This document shows positions 1-35,794 of a stretch of DNA of 64,000 bases, in pieces. The position numbers were made by a program, and so were the translations under genes. This DNA comes from Nepenthes gracilis. Its lineage: Eukaryota > Streptophyta > Magnoliopsida > Caryophyllales > Nepenthaceae. Each line of letters begins with the position of its first letter. The first letter of the stretch is position 1. The DNA lies in the NCBI GenBank assembly GCA_033239525.1, contig BSYO01000006.1, positions 2,914,001 to 2,978,000 on the forward strand, read 5' to 3'. The notes under the pieces are model-generated. The model was not told the DNA's origin, made no database searches, and was given only the letters and a program-made list of their open reading frames with translations.

Positions 1-660
1 GATATTCAATAATTATTTTTTAGATTTTTCTGAATATTTTTTATGATAATTTATCTATATATATTAATAAATTTATATAATAATATACAATGCGTAGATG
101 CCATTTACTTAAATATATTTTAAAAGAGACAATAATATATTTTTAAAATAATTTTCTTTCCAATTAGATTTAGACTATCATAAATAAATAAATAAATAAT
201 ATATATATATATAGACAAATATTAACGTTCTACACTCATTTATAACTCATTATCATTAACTTTACACATGTGATTAATTTTTTAAAAAAAATAAAAAATG
301 AGAAATTAAAAACTAAAAAGTTAATTATAAATAGGTAAAAAATTAGCATGGACATTCACAAGTCTTTGGTACAAAGCAATATAGAGGGTCATATGTGATA
401 ATTGGAACGTCTATATCTCTAAAAGAAATATATATATAATTTTTTTTAATTATAATTATTTTGTATTAAATAAATAATTATATTATTTTTATTTAAAAAA
501 GGAAGAGCCAATTAATTTTTTTATAAAAAAAATGTCAACTATTTAATATTAATCGAACAATTATACTTAAACGGATTAAATAATCTGTCTCTTAAAATAA
601 TAAAGACCCTAAATTCGTTATATACAGAACAAGTGCTTGTTCGATCCCGAATAGCTCCTG
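1..660. other. AT-rich intergenic flank downstream of the beta-glucosidase gene
   Basis: No coding pattern or RNA gene is visible. The stretch is AT-rich with short TA and TAAA runs, for example near 198-212. It lies 3' of the minus-strand GH1 gene, whose 3' untranslated region probably occupies the part nearest 747. Confidence 0.6.
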
Positions 661-746
661 TAGGGATGATTTACTTTATTTGAAAGGATCGGCAGAAGCG
701 CTTTTCAATCGCGGTTTCATAATTAGCTCGGCTCTTGCCATTGAGA

Positions 747-25163
<24,417 letters not shown>

Positions 25164-25274
25164 AGTGCTGTAGATTGGCTAACTGTTCTCAGCGATGGAG
25201 AAAGGAATTATCACTGCAATTTCTTTTTGTTGTCTTTATTATTTTATTTTTATTTTTTACAAAAAATGGATTTG
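25164..25274 (-). promoter_or_regulatory. Proximal upstream region of the beta-glucosidase
   Basis: This is the leader and proximal promoter between the first ATG (25163-25161, directly followed by a second ATG) and the MITE-like unit upstream. It is T/A-rich on the minus strand. No convincing TATA box could be fixed. Confidence 0.4.
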
Positions 25275-25515
25275 GGGGGATGGGGCTGTCGGTGCTGAAC
25301 GAGGGGCGCTGTGACTATGATGCCACGTGGACTATTGAATTTCAAAATTAACGGTCCACATTTTTTTATAAAAAAATATATTATTTTTTATTTTTATTTT
25401 TTATTTTTTTAATATGAAAAACGTGGGCCATTGGTTTTAAAATCCAACGACCCACGTGGCACTGTCGGCGCTGTGACGTCCATACCGCGTCGCAGCGCCC
25501 CTGTCCTCCTGTCGG
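25275..25515. mobile_element. MITE-like foldback unit in the beta-glucosidase promoter, carrying two G-boxes
   Basis: The two halves are inverted copies. GGGGCGCTGTGAC and GCCACGTGGAC on the left match the reverse complement of GTCGCAGCGCCCC and CCCACGTGGC on the right, around an AT-rich centre. Palindromic CACGTG cores lie at 25324-25329 and 25453-25458. The exact ends and target duplication are unclear. Confidence 0.6.
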
Positions 25516-25856
25516 TGCAGGTCTCCATGATTTTCTTACTCTATTATATACAATTTTTAATTATTTTTAAAATTTATTTATAATATAATATTTTAATTAT
25601 TTATACATCTAATTATATATATATATATATATATAGATAAATATTATATTATTTAAAAATACTTTAAAAATAACAATTATATGTTGGCCATATATTTTAC
25701 AAATATTAAATCTCATTTTGGAGTGTTCCAAAGTTAATATGAAATCCTGCAATAAAAAGCATGTGTTTTATATTTTTAAAAATAATTTAAATAAAATTTA
25801 TATTAAAAAAATGTAGAAAAAAAATATATATAAAACACATGTTTTGTATTTCAAAA

Positions 25857-26150
25857 TTCCAAGGGCGGTAGGCCTAGCCTTGGTGGATCCGGGGGGCGTC
25901 CTTCTTCCGTATGGAGAAGGACCGTCCTTCTCCTTATTTGAATCGTCGGATGTAAAATTCGATGGCCCACACGTTTTGAATAAATAATATAAACTAGACC
26001 GTTCGATTTTAAATTTAATCATCCAAAATACGTGACTATCGAATTTTATATCCGACGGTTCAAATGATGAGAAGAACGTCCCCTCAATCCCTAGCGTGGT
26101 TGTGCCACCTTGCAACGAATTGTTGCAACTTTTAGCACCGCCCTTAGAAG
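25857..26150. mobile_element. Second MITE-like foldback unit
   Basis: An inner inverted pair joins about 25905-25970 with 26025-26085: TTTGAATCGTCGGATGTAAA against the complement of a sister phrase. Outer ends share AAGGGCGGT in inverted order (25861 and about 26137). An open frame across it (25798-26115 minus) is incidental. Confidence 0.5.
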
Positions 26151-26159
26151 GGATCCATT

Positions 26160-27673
26160 ATAGGCTAATAATAATATCAATTTAAAAAAAAAAAATTCAA
26201 CTAATAATTATTAATTATTAATCACGAGTAATTAATTATTAGGGTATATAAATTATTTTTTAGAATATAAATTATCTCAGACATATTATCTATTATATCA
26301 AAAAAAAAGAACTATTATTGGGGTATGTTATTTATATTTTATTAAAATTTTTTTAATAATATTATATTTTATTTATTTATATATTAAATTGGTATAAAAA
26401 TTATTCTATACTAAAAGTGAGGTGATACTTAATTACAATTTTTTAATTCAAAAAAGCATTTGCAAGGAATATATAAGTATAAAAAATTATGATACATTTA
26501 TCTAATAACTTAGCCTTTTAGGGTTGTTAGTTCCTTTGCAAATTATATTTCTATATGTAAAATTGTATAAATAAATTGTATATTGCATCGATATTTTGAC
26601 ATTTATGAGTATTGTGATCTTTTATTATTTGGCATTATTGAGTTTTATGGTTGGGCTAAAGAAAATTTTTACTTAAAAAAATAAAAAGTATTTGTTATTT
26701 TGTCTTTTATAAATATTATTTTTAATTTTATATTTATGATAAGTGTAAATTTTTTTAAATAACAAAAAATTAGATTATTGATAAATTGTAAATAAGTTAT
26801 AAGTATAGCATTTTTGAAAACATATTATTAGGTAAATTTGTAAAATTGGTCATGCCAAATGGATATGGTCTATTTATTCAAACTGCCCCGTAGGTAAACA
26901 TATTGTGTCGGTACAATGAATTTATATAATGGGCCATGCCTGATATACGCTGTGAGACAAATATGTCACGACCCACCATGACATAAAACAAATATGTTTT
27001 AACTCAACATAACATGTGAACTACATGTGTTGGGCCGACCATAAAAAAATAAAATAATATAAATTATTATAAAAAATATGTTATATTTTATTTATTTTAT
27101 TGAATATTTTTAATATAATAATTTATAAATATAGAGAAAATTATATCTAAAAATATTTTACTCATTTTTAAATTTTACTTATATTTTTACTACCACTACT
27201 TCTAATATTTTTACTTATATTTTTTTTATTTTTAATGTCACCATATTTATTTTTTATCAACTATTAGATTTCTAGTACGGAAAGTTGATTATAATAATGT
27301 CTACTTGTTGGTAAGAATTAGAAATCTCATATCATTAATATAAATACAAAAAATATGTACCAATTAATATTTCACTAATCTAAAATCTGAAATACTTTAT
27401 CTGCCACTTGTAAAATTGAAAACATCATCTTGTGTTAAAATGGACGATTTTTTTGGTAATTGTAATATAGACAAATTATAAATCATATACAAGTTGTAAT
27501 AAATATTGGTCGCCGTTTCTTCTATGCTATCAATATCCTCATGTTGATATAAAATTGTTCAAAATAAATATACACTCTATGTAAATTTATAAAGGGTTCA
27601 TAACTATGATGAAACAATATAGTACTTGAGGATTTTTTTAATATTTAATTTTTTTAAAAAAATATAGTTAAAT
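26160..27673. other. AT-rich intergenic sequence
   Basis: Long A/T runs, no coding pattern, no RNA gene and no paired repeat that I could support. Confidence 0.6.
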
Positions 27674-27678
27674 ATAAT

Positions 27679-28070
27679 TGTGATGTCTCACATCGGATGG
27701 AGAGGGGAACGAAGAGTGTCTTACAAGGGCGTGAAGATCTCTCCCTTATGACGCCTTAAGGCCATAGCCACAAGAGAGAAAATCATCTTTGGTTGGCTGA
27801 TAAATATCTACAAGAGACCAAGATATTATAGATAGATTAGAGGCGGGCGGGTTTGGTATCTTGCTAAGACGAATGCTGCAGGCTCCAAAGGAGTGTGTAG
27901 ACTATGATATCTCACATCGGATGGAAAGGAAAACGACGCGTGCCTTATAAGGGCGTGAAAACCTCTCCCTTATAGATGCATCTTAGGGGCTGTGGGCCTG
28001 CCAAGAGAAAACTGTGCGGGTTGGGTCCAAAATGGACAATATCTACAAGCGGGTGCCTGGGGACGTTATA
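27679..28070 (+). mobile_element. TRIM-like miniature LTR element, complete
   Basis: Two direct repeats (27679-27830 and 27903-28070) both begin T(G/A)TGAT(G/A)TCTCACATCGG. Both contain AAGGGCGTGAA(G/A)A and CTCTCCCTTAT. They enclose only about 72 bp, which holds a GGTATCTTGC primer-site-like phrase. ATAAT flanks both sides (27674-27678 and 28071-28075). The CACATCGG opening is common in plant miniature LTR elements. There is no coding capacity. Confidence 0.85.
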
Positions 28071-28075
28071 ATAAT

Positions 28076-28910
28076 ATTAATTAATATAATATTTTAATAA
28101 TTTTAATATTTACTTAAATTATTTATTTAAAGTTTATATTTACCTCCATTGTCAATATTTTGTAATAAAAATTATAATCAGCCCAAAAAACTATGAAGTT
28201 ATCACTAAATAATAATAATTAATTCAATAGTAAATTTTGCATCATATAATGGATATTATCAAATTCGCCAATAATAAAGTAAAATATTTATAAAAACTAT
28301 TTAATCATTACAATTATCTTTAAACTGATATCTATATATAGCTCATCTTTTAGGATATTTTTATTGTGAAAAAGGCTAAAATATAATAGACAGGGTATGC
28401 AATTTTTAGCATCTGATAAGTAAAGTTCTATCATGTTAGATAATTGATTTCTATCTTTTTATAACTCAATTTACTTTACCGGTATCCTTAACTACTATTT
28501 ATTTAAAAAAATATTCCAATAAATATAATAATATTTTTTTCTCCACATAAGAGAAAGTAAAGTATAAAATATCCTTGATAAAAAATTAATAATATGACAT
28601 ATATATTTTATATAAAATAATTAAACATTTAAAATTTAAAAATTATTATTTTAAAAAATAGCATAATTATTATTTAAAATATTATCAAAAGTAATAAAAA
28701 AATCTTATTAAATATTCTAAACTCATTTATAATAATATTAATTACTTTAAAAATTATAAAAATAATGTATAGGTATTCAAAAATTTTAAAATTAATAATT
28801 TTTTTTGTAATGTCCATTTTAAAAAAATCTAATGTGTTGTAATATAAATATAAGATAAACTATTACGTATTAATCATATATCACTTGTTAAAAAATATTA
28901 GACTTTATAT
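28076..28910. other. AT-rich intergenic sequence
   Basis: Nothing beyond A/T-rich low-complexity sequence is visible. Confidence 0.6.
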
Positions 28911-28915
28911 ATACT

Positions 28916-29814
28916 TGTTGGGTTTCATGCCAAGGCCCACGAAGGATATCGAGCCCAGCCCAACTGCGTAGGGAGCATACGTGGCACCCGCTGGCAGAAG
29001 ACACCAAGCACCTTGCAGAGCATTAATGGTCTGCCAGAAAACCAACAGGAGAGAGAAAAGGCCAGCCAATGAAGAAGCGGCTAGCACTGCGCTGATGGCT
29101 CAGGCAACTGCCCGCAGACAACCAGCTAATCCCCGCTCACGGGGAAATCAGGCGTGGCCGGCAGCGCTCAGGAGCCTGCCCGCCACCGCAAAAACGACAG
29201 TCAACATGACCGACGGTCAGCGACCAGGGGCAAGAAAACCCTTACAACGGACATTCTGGCGCCCAGAGTCCAAGGGAGAGGAGCCTATAAGAGCTCCCCC
29301 TCCCCACAGAGAAAAGGATTGGAATTCTGATCCCCCAACTTCTCCATATCATAACCGATCTCAAGAGAGAAAGCCGTGGAGCCAAGACGAAACTCGCCAC
29401 CAGTGGTCGCGAGTGAGCCCGTTTCTCTCACGATCACCTTCGCAATGTCTATTCAGGCAACGGGAAGTTAGCCACCCACCACGGTGCATTAAAGAAGCCA
29501 GACCTTTCACAATTTGCTCATTGCATCCACCATTCTAAAACATACACATGACTCACGTTTCATCAGTATCCATTCGCGCACCGCTCGCCAGTGTGCCATT
29601 TCCGTTCATTGCGGGAACCTGCTGACTTGAGCGCCGGAGGAGTGCCCGTGGTGAAAGAAATCCGGCTGATTCTTTGACCTCTTGTTTGTTGTTTGTGTTG
29701 TGCAGGTCCAGGTTTAGAGTTACGGAGATCGGACCCTTTATCTGACACCGCCACATGCCGGAGAATTCGAATGATCCATAATCTGTATGACAACTATGGA
29801 CCCGAGACGCAACA
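28916..29814 (+). mobile_element. Solo LTR of the TGTTGGG...CAACA family
   Basis: Exact ATACT duplications lie at 28911-28915 and 29815-29819. It starts TGTTGGGTTT and ends GACGCAACA. A TATA-like CCTATAAGAGC is near 29284, the recurring motif CTGACTTGAGCGCCGGAG at 29622-29639, and TTGTGCAGGTCC follows. Same family as 15805-16715. The 185-residue open frame at 28981-29538 lies inside it and is not a gene. Confidence 0.93.
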
Positions 29815-29819
29815 ATACT

Positions 29820-31060
29820 AATTCTAAAATTAATTATTATTTAAATTATAAGCAAAAAACGGATAATCTTACCTTTAATAGTATATTGAGATATTTTAAT
29901 ATACTTGAATTATAAATACTTATACATATACATTTTAAACTTTTAGTTTTTGCAACGAGAAATGACTTTATGAGTGAACTATATTCTTTTAATCCCTCTT
30001 GATTTAATTCCTAATTGTAATAAAAAATTTTTAACCTTACATTACTTTAAAATATTAGTTTAATTTCAGTTGAGAATGATTATTGTCTCTTAATTTTTTT
30101 TTGTATATCGCTTTTGTTATCCAATATTTTTAAACTTTTAACAAGTATAATTTTCTATATTTTATAAATAGTACGTTTATAATCATTAACTAATTTAATT
30201 TTAAAATATTATTATACACTATTATAATATTTTTTATGGGACTGTGAGAACTAAAAAGTATAGTAAATTAAAAAAATTATATATTATAATTAAGAATTAA
30301 ATTATAAAATATTAATATTAATATAAAAAATATAAATAAAAATTAATAAAATAATATGTATATTAGTAAACATGACACTGTCTTATTATACTTAAAAAAA
30401 GTAAATAGTAGAGAAGCTAGAGAGAAAGAGAGAGAGAGAGAGAGAGAAGACATATGGCGTCATAAGAGGTAGAGAGGGTGTTTATAGTTTCTTTTTACTT
30501 TAATTATTTAATAAAACGGACAACATTCTCTATCTCTCCCCTTGTCACGGCCTTGTAACAGTATGACTAATATATATATATAAGTATGACTAATATATAT
30601 ATATATATATATATATATGAATTATTTGGTTTTATCGGACACAATATAATTTATACTGTAAGCATCTGACTTACGACTTAACAAGAGGGTAGAACTTTAT
30701 TTTGGGTCGTTTTCTCTTTTGTGGGTCAACCCGTTATTGACGTCTCCATTAAATTATTTATTAGCAAAATATTATTGCATAAGTAGGTTTTAGAAAATTA
30801 TATATAACTTTATTTTATAGCCAATGAAAGTTCTTAAAAATATCCTTTTGATGTTTTCTATATTTTTTATAATTTAGTTTAAAAATAAAGAAAATTAAAA
30901 AGCCCTAATTTTCTATTTTCTAAATAAAAAATAGATAAATTTAAACACATTTATTTAATTTTATATTTTCCTTAAAAATTTCACAAATATTTCAAGTTTT
31001 TTGTTTGCTAAATAAATTTTAAATTTTTTAAATGAGTTTTACTAAAAAATTTCCAAAAAA
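29820..31060. other. AT-rich intergenic sequence with (GA)n and (TA)n microsatellites
   Basis: It holds a GA run at about 30427-30447 and TA runs at about 30570-30618. No coding pattern was seen. The last part (30800-31060) is A/T homopolymer-rich. Confidence 0.65.
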
Positions 31061-31065
31061 ATTCT

Positions 31066-31581
31066 TGATAGGTACAGTATAACCGACCCAAGAAACAACT
31101 GCACAAACCGTTTTATGTAATCCACAAGCGGTTATAACCGGTGGTTATCACTGGTGGTTAATTATGGATAAAGTTCAATCATAACCGACCGAAAGGTAAG
31201 AAAACCTCCGAAAACCTCGAGAGAAGAGGAAAAACCTCCAGAAACCTCCCGAGAGAGAGGGGTCCTACATAAAGAGGAGTTATCCTCCACGAAAAAGGAG
31301 GAGGGAAAACAAAAGGAGGAGAGGGCGGAAAAAACTCTCTCTCTCTCTAAAAAGACTATCTAAAAGAGAATAAAAATATATCTATCCCTTTACTCTCAAA
31401 AAGGTCATAATCGACTTGAAGATCGGAGAGCTTTGGGGATTTAGCCCTTCCACCATCTTGTCTATTTTGTGTTCAGACTCGTTATTCAAGACTATGGAGA
31501 CGGATCCGCGTCAGATCGACAAACAAGAAGATCCGATTGCGACCCCCGACCGTGAGACAATTCGAATTCTGATACGCAACA
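31066..31581 (+). repeat. 5' LTR of the LARD-like element
   Basis: 516 bp, from TGATAGGTAC to GATACGCAACA. It has the promoter-like phrase CTACATAAAGAGG near 31265, a CT run near 31338 and the recurring motif (diverged) at 31411-31428. Confidence 0.88.
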
Positions 31582-31592
31582 TTGGCGCCGTC
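31582..31592 (+). other. Primer binding site of the LARD-like element
   Basis: TTGGCGCCGTC directly follows the LTR end, the usual place and a usual TGGCGCC-type sequence for plant gypsy-like primer sites. Confidence 0.7.
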
Positions 31593-31957
31593 ATGGAACG
31601 GCCAAAAGCCAGTTTACCACTAAAAAGCATAAACAAAATCGAATGAGTAAGCATTCCGATCGGATAAATTAGACAACTTTCTTCAACCCATGGTGGCAAG
31701 ACTCTCCACCGCCCTTGCGCATTAACGCTTAGGTCTGGGTACTACTTCCTATCTTCTACGATTTCCCTATAAAGAGAAGTCGGGAGCCAAAACAAGCCAA
31801 ATCGGCAGGCATTTTTCAGGCAGAGATTAATACTGCGCATGCATTATACATCCAAAATGCTCCAAGTTTTGTACAAGATATAGTCATCAAACGCTGGGGG
31901 CTTCTCCTCCGCACCGATATCTAATACCAAAAAAAAAAAAAAAGGAGTTTTGGCCAA

Positions 31958-32027
31958 GGCCGGTTTGACTTAGTCAAACCGGCCTATACTCCATTCCCAC
32001 GGCCGGTTTGACTAAGTCAAACTGGCC
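31958..32027. repeat. Pair of 27-bp palindromes
   Basis: 31958-31984 is GGCCGGTTTGACT, one central T, then its exact reverse complement. 32001-32027 repeats it with one changed base pair. Both could form strong hairpins in RNA or single-stranded DNA. Confidence 0.9.
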
Positions 32028-32349
32028 TCAACTCCCTTTCCATTAAAAAAAAATGAAAAATAAAAGAAAAGCAGAGGCAGAGTAGCAGAGCAGAAAAGAA
32101 GAAAAAGAAGAAGGGAAGAGAAGAGGAAGAAGACGACAGGGCTAGCAGCGGCAGCGACCACAGTCGCCGGAGGAGGCGTAGCCCAGATCTAAAGCCGGTA
32201 ATGCCTTCTTCCCTTTTCCCCTCCGATTTCATGCCAAGATGTGAGTGGAGAAAGGAGATCGTGAGCCGCAAGGAACCACCGCCGCTACAACTACCATCGC
32301 CGGAAGAAAATCTCCAAATCAAGGCAAGCAAACCCTTCCGCCCTCTTTG

Positions 32350-33790
32350 AGGATACATGTATTGTGGTTGCATGTGGCAATTTTGTGGTGATTCGGCGAG
32401 ATTTTGGTGCATTGTGTAACGTGGCGCGGTGGAGAGAAGGAGAAGGCACTGACGGCGCCGCTTGCCGCCAAGCCGTTGCCAACGATCTCAAATCACGGAC
32501 GGCCAAGCACCAGAATCGCGACATCGCACGTATCGGCCGCCTCTTTGGTTCTCAAACTGCACAACCACTCCTCGTTGTTACCGCACTTCGCTCAAATTCC
32601 ACTCCGGATTTCTGTCTCTCACTCAGTGGGCCAGTCCACTCCGGATTTCTATCTCACATTCAACCGGTTCATATGCTACTCCGGCAATTCCTCTTTGATT
32701 CATCTACTAGGATTCAATCTGGCGCTCCAGTTCTCAAAAAAGCCGGTCAAGATTTACTCCGACCGCAGTTCAGTCAACCCAAATATGCTTTGGTGCAATG
32801 GACCATTCCAGCGNTTTTGTTGTATGGAAGACCGGACCAGATTCCAATCTAGCGCTCAGTTAGCGCTATGGCAACAACCACTCCGGCACTTCCTCTCATA
32901 CACACGGCTCATTTTTCACTTTGGCATTCAACATGTTTTCTGCTTGTGTGGAAAACCAACACCCAAACTAGTGCCACGAGCAGTTCACTCCGGAATCAAT
33001 TTTGCCGGTTAGCTAATAAGGCATCTAGCTGGTTCCAATCCACTCCAGCGCTCAAAAAAGGCATTCCGGCGATTATTTTCACTCCGGTCATAGCCCAATC
33101 TGGTGCACAAGGAGGCACTCCAGCAGTTTTCACTCAATGCCACAAAGGCACTACAGCAGTTTCACTCGTTGCCCACAAGGAGGCACTCCTCGCAGAACCA
33201 TCTTGCCGGACAGTAGCGCTCCTACACCCCACACAGAACTACTCTGTCTAGAAACGCTGCACCCCGTTCAAATTCCACTCCTTACTTTTATCTCACACAA
33301 ATCCAGAGTTCAAAGGCACTCTGGACAGGAGCACTCCGCCGTTTTTCTTCTCCCACAAAGATGCGTGATCTTCACTCCGCACAGGAGCGGAGCATTTGGC
33401 CGTGAAAGTCATTCTGTTGATTTTCACTCCGCTCATAAAAATCACAACGGCTCCCAGGAATGCTCATCTACTCCGCTTGGAGGTGGTCAAGCACTCTGCC
33501 CGGAATACTGCACTCCAAAAATAGTGGTACCCTGTCATATTTCCACTACGGAAAAGTTGCACTCCGTCAGAGATTTGCACTGCTACTGTAGCTCAGCCGG
33601 TCAAGATTCACTCCGGCTGCAAAACACTTTGGCGCATCAATTTTACTTCAACTGATCGCTTTCTTGGTAAGACGATCCAGATCCACTCCGGAGCCCAAAA
33701 AGGCATTCCGGCTATTATTTTCATCTCGATCACAGCTCACTCTAGAAGGAGCACATTAGCATTCTGGTTGTCTCACAAATGCCCGGACCC
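32350..33790. other. CACTCCGG-rich interior of the LARD-like element
   Basis: The phrase CACTCCGG or a close variant (CACTCCGC, CACTCCAG) recurs dozens of times at irregular spacing. Overlapping long open frames exist in all three plus-strand phases (for example 32404-33012), as expected for stop-poor repeat sequence rather than a gene. One ambiguous base (N) lies at 32814. Confidence 0.7.
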
Positions 33791-33811
33791 AGCTCTCAAT
33801 GCCGCTCAAAT

Positions 33812-33980
33812 CCACTCAGGCAAAAGCTCCTTCGGATTTCAAAAATCCACTCCGGCAAAAGCTACTTCGGATTTCAAAAATCCACTCCGACAAAATCGAC
33901 TTCGGATTTCAAAAAATCCACTCCGGCAACAGCTCAATCAGACTCCCAAAATCCACTCCGGAGCCCAAAAGCCGCTCCAG
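33812..33980. repeat. Minisatellite, about 35-bp unit
   Basis: About four copies of TCCACTCCGGCAAAAGCTAC followed by TTCGGATTTCAAAAA, the last one diverging. Confidence 0.85.
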
Positions 33981-34810
33981 GTCCATTTCGGCGAGAAAGA
34001 TCCAAACCGCCGTTGCCTATTTAAAGTTTGACTGAGAATGCACCAATTTGATCAAATCACCCCGGCATTCAAAGTATATGTTGCCAATTGGGATAATCGG
34101 GCACCCAAGCTAGTACCAGAAACATCACAGTCCGGCATCCAAAATCCAAATTGCCGGTTTGATTAACACAAAAGTTCCACTCCGGCCAGTTTGGGCACTC
34201 TAGTACACCCCAACTACTCCAGCATACCATTTCTCAGTGAACCTGCCCAGAGATTGACTCTCACATGAAACTTGTATTTTGCCGGTTTGGGTAGTCAGGC
34301 AACCAGTCGTTTGAAATCTGCACCAGCCGAAGCCCACTCCGGCTCTCAAAATTAAACTCCGGCATCTCATCTCACAACTTGCTGGTCGGCATTTCTTCTC
34401 CAAACTGCAAATCGGTCATATCTCTCACAAACAACCGATTTGAATATTCAAACACAGCCCCTCAAATTCCAAACCGACTGGTGCTCTACATTCTCAGCAA
34501 AGAAAAATCGAAACCGAAAAATTGAGGTGATCAAAGTCCATTCAATCCGAAGCACCACAAATACAAAGCACTCCAAAATACTCCTACTCTCGTGAGTGCT
34601 CATCCACTCCCGGAAGGTCAAAGCCAATCTCGAACCTCAATCAATTCCGGTTTAAGCTAACTCTGAACGTCAATCAACTTCAGATTTCAGCACAGATTTT
34701 CCCCTAGCAGCATGAAGCAATTCAAAAAATCTCTCGCAAAATTCAGAATGAACCTTTGAAGGTGTAGAAACCGATTTCAACTTCAAAATCGGCATCATCT
34801 CTCACAAGAA

Positions 34811-34940
34811 AAACCTCGGTTACACACCGAGCGGCCCAAAAGCGGTCAAATTCTAAACCTCGTTACACACCGAGCGGCCCAAAGCGGCCAAAATTTCTAA
34901 ACCTCGGTTACACACCGAGCGGCCCAAAAGAGGTCGAATA
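34811..34940. repeat. Minisatellite, about 50-bp unit
   Basis: Three copies of AACCTCGGTTACACACCGAG followed by CGGCCCAAAAGCGGTC and a short spacer. CCTCGGTTACACACCGAGCGG has inverted ends (CTCGG and CCGAG) and could form a small hairpin. Confidence 0.87.
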
Positions 34941-34944
34941 AATC

Positions 34945-35700
34945 CGGAGTGACCAGGAAAATGGAGTCACCAAATCGAGTAAAAAATCCGAGTGACCGGG
35001 GAAAATGGAGTCACCAAATCGGAGTAAAAATCCGAGTGACTAGAAAAAAGAGTCACCAAATCCGAGTAAAAATCCTGAGTGACCGGGAAAATGGAATCAC
35101 CAAACCGAGTAAAAATCCGGAGTGACCAGAAAAATAGAGTCACCAGATCTGGAGTAAAAAATCCGGAGTGACCAGAAAAATGGAGTCACCAGATCTGGAG
35201 TAAAAAATCCGGAGTGACCAGAAAAATGGAGTCACCAGATCCGGAGTGACCAGAAAAATGGAGTCACCAAATCCGGAGTAAAAAATCCGGAGTGACCAAA
35301 AAATGGAGTCACCAGATCCGGAGTGACCGAAAAATGGAGTCACCAAATCCGAGTAAAAAATCCGAGTGACCAGAAAATAGAGTCACCAAATCCAAGTAAA
35401 AATCCGAGTGACTTAAAAATGGAGTCACCAACCGAGTAAAAAATCGAGTGACTGAAAAATGGAGTCACCAAATCCGAGTAAAAATCCGGAGTGACCGAAA
35501 AAAATGGAGTCACCAAATCCGAGTAAAAAATCCGAGTGACCAGAAAAATGGAGTCACCAAATCCGAGTAAAAAATCCGGAGTGACGGAAAAATAGAGTCA
35601 CCAAATCCGGAGTAAAAATTCGGAGTGACTTAAAAAATGGAGTCACCAAATCCAGAGTAAAAATTGGAGTGACCAGGAAAATGGAGTCACCAACCGAGTA
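34945..35700. repeat. Minisatellite, about 43-bp unit, some 18 copies
   Basis: Each unit reads GGAGTCACCAAATCCGGAGT then AAAAAATCCGGAGTGACCAGAAAAAT with small changes. Units vary in length by single bases and one or two are shortened. GGAGTCACC and GGAGTGACC differ by one base, so the two half-units look alike. The array abuts the 3' LTR region. Confidence 0.93.
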
Positions 35701-35794
35701 AATTAATCCGAAATCATTAAAAATTCTAAGTAAGCAATCCCATCAGAAAAACAAGCTAGAAGTTAAAATTTTAATCTTCTAGCATGGGCGTTTA

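Noticed and set aside
28981..29538. 185-residue open frame, plus strand
   Set aside because: It lies wholly inside a solo LTR with exact target duplications, has no domain and only reflects high GC content.
32404..33012. 202-residue open frame (with overlapping frames in the other phases), plus strand
   Set aside because: It is stop-poor repeat sequence built on CACTCCGG inside the LARD-like element, open in several frames at once and containing an ambiguous base.
34945..35700. CRISPR-like look of the regular array
   Set aside because: The units are contiguous without unique spacers and the genome is a plant; it is a minisatellite.
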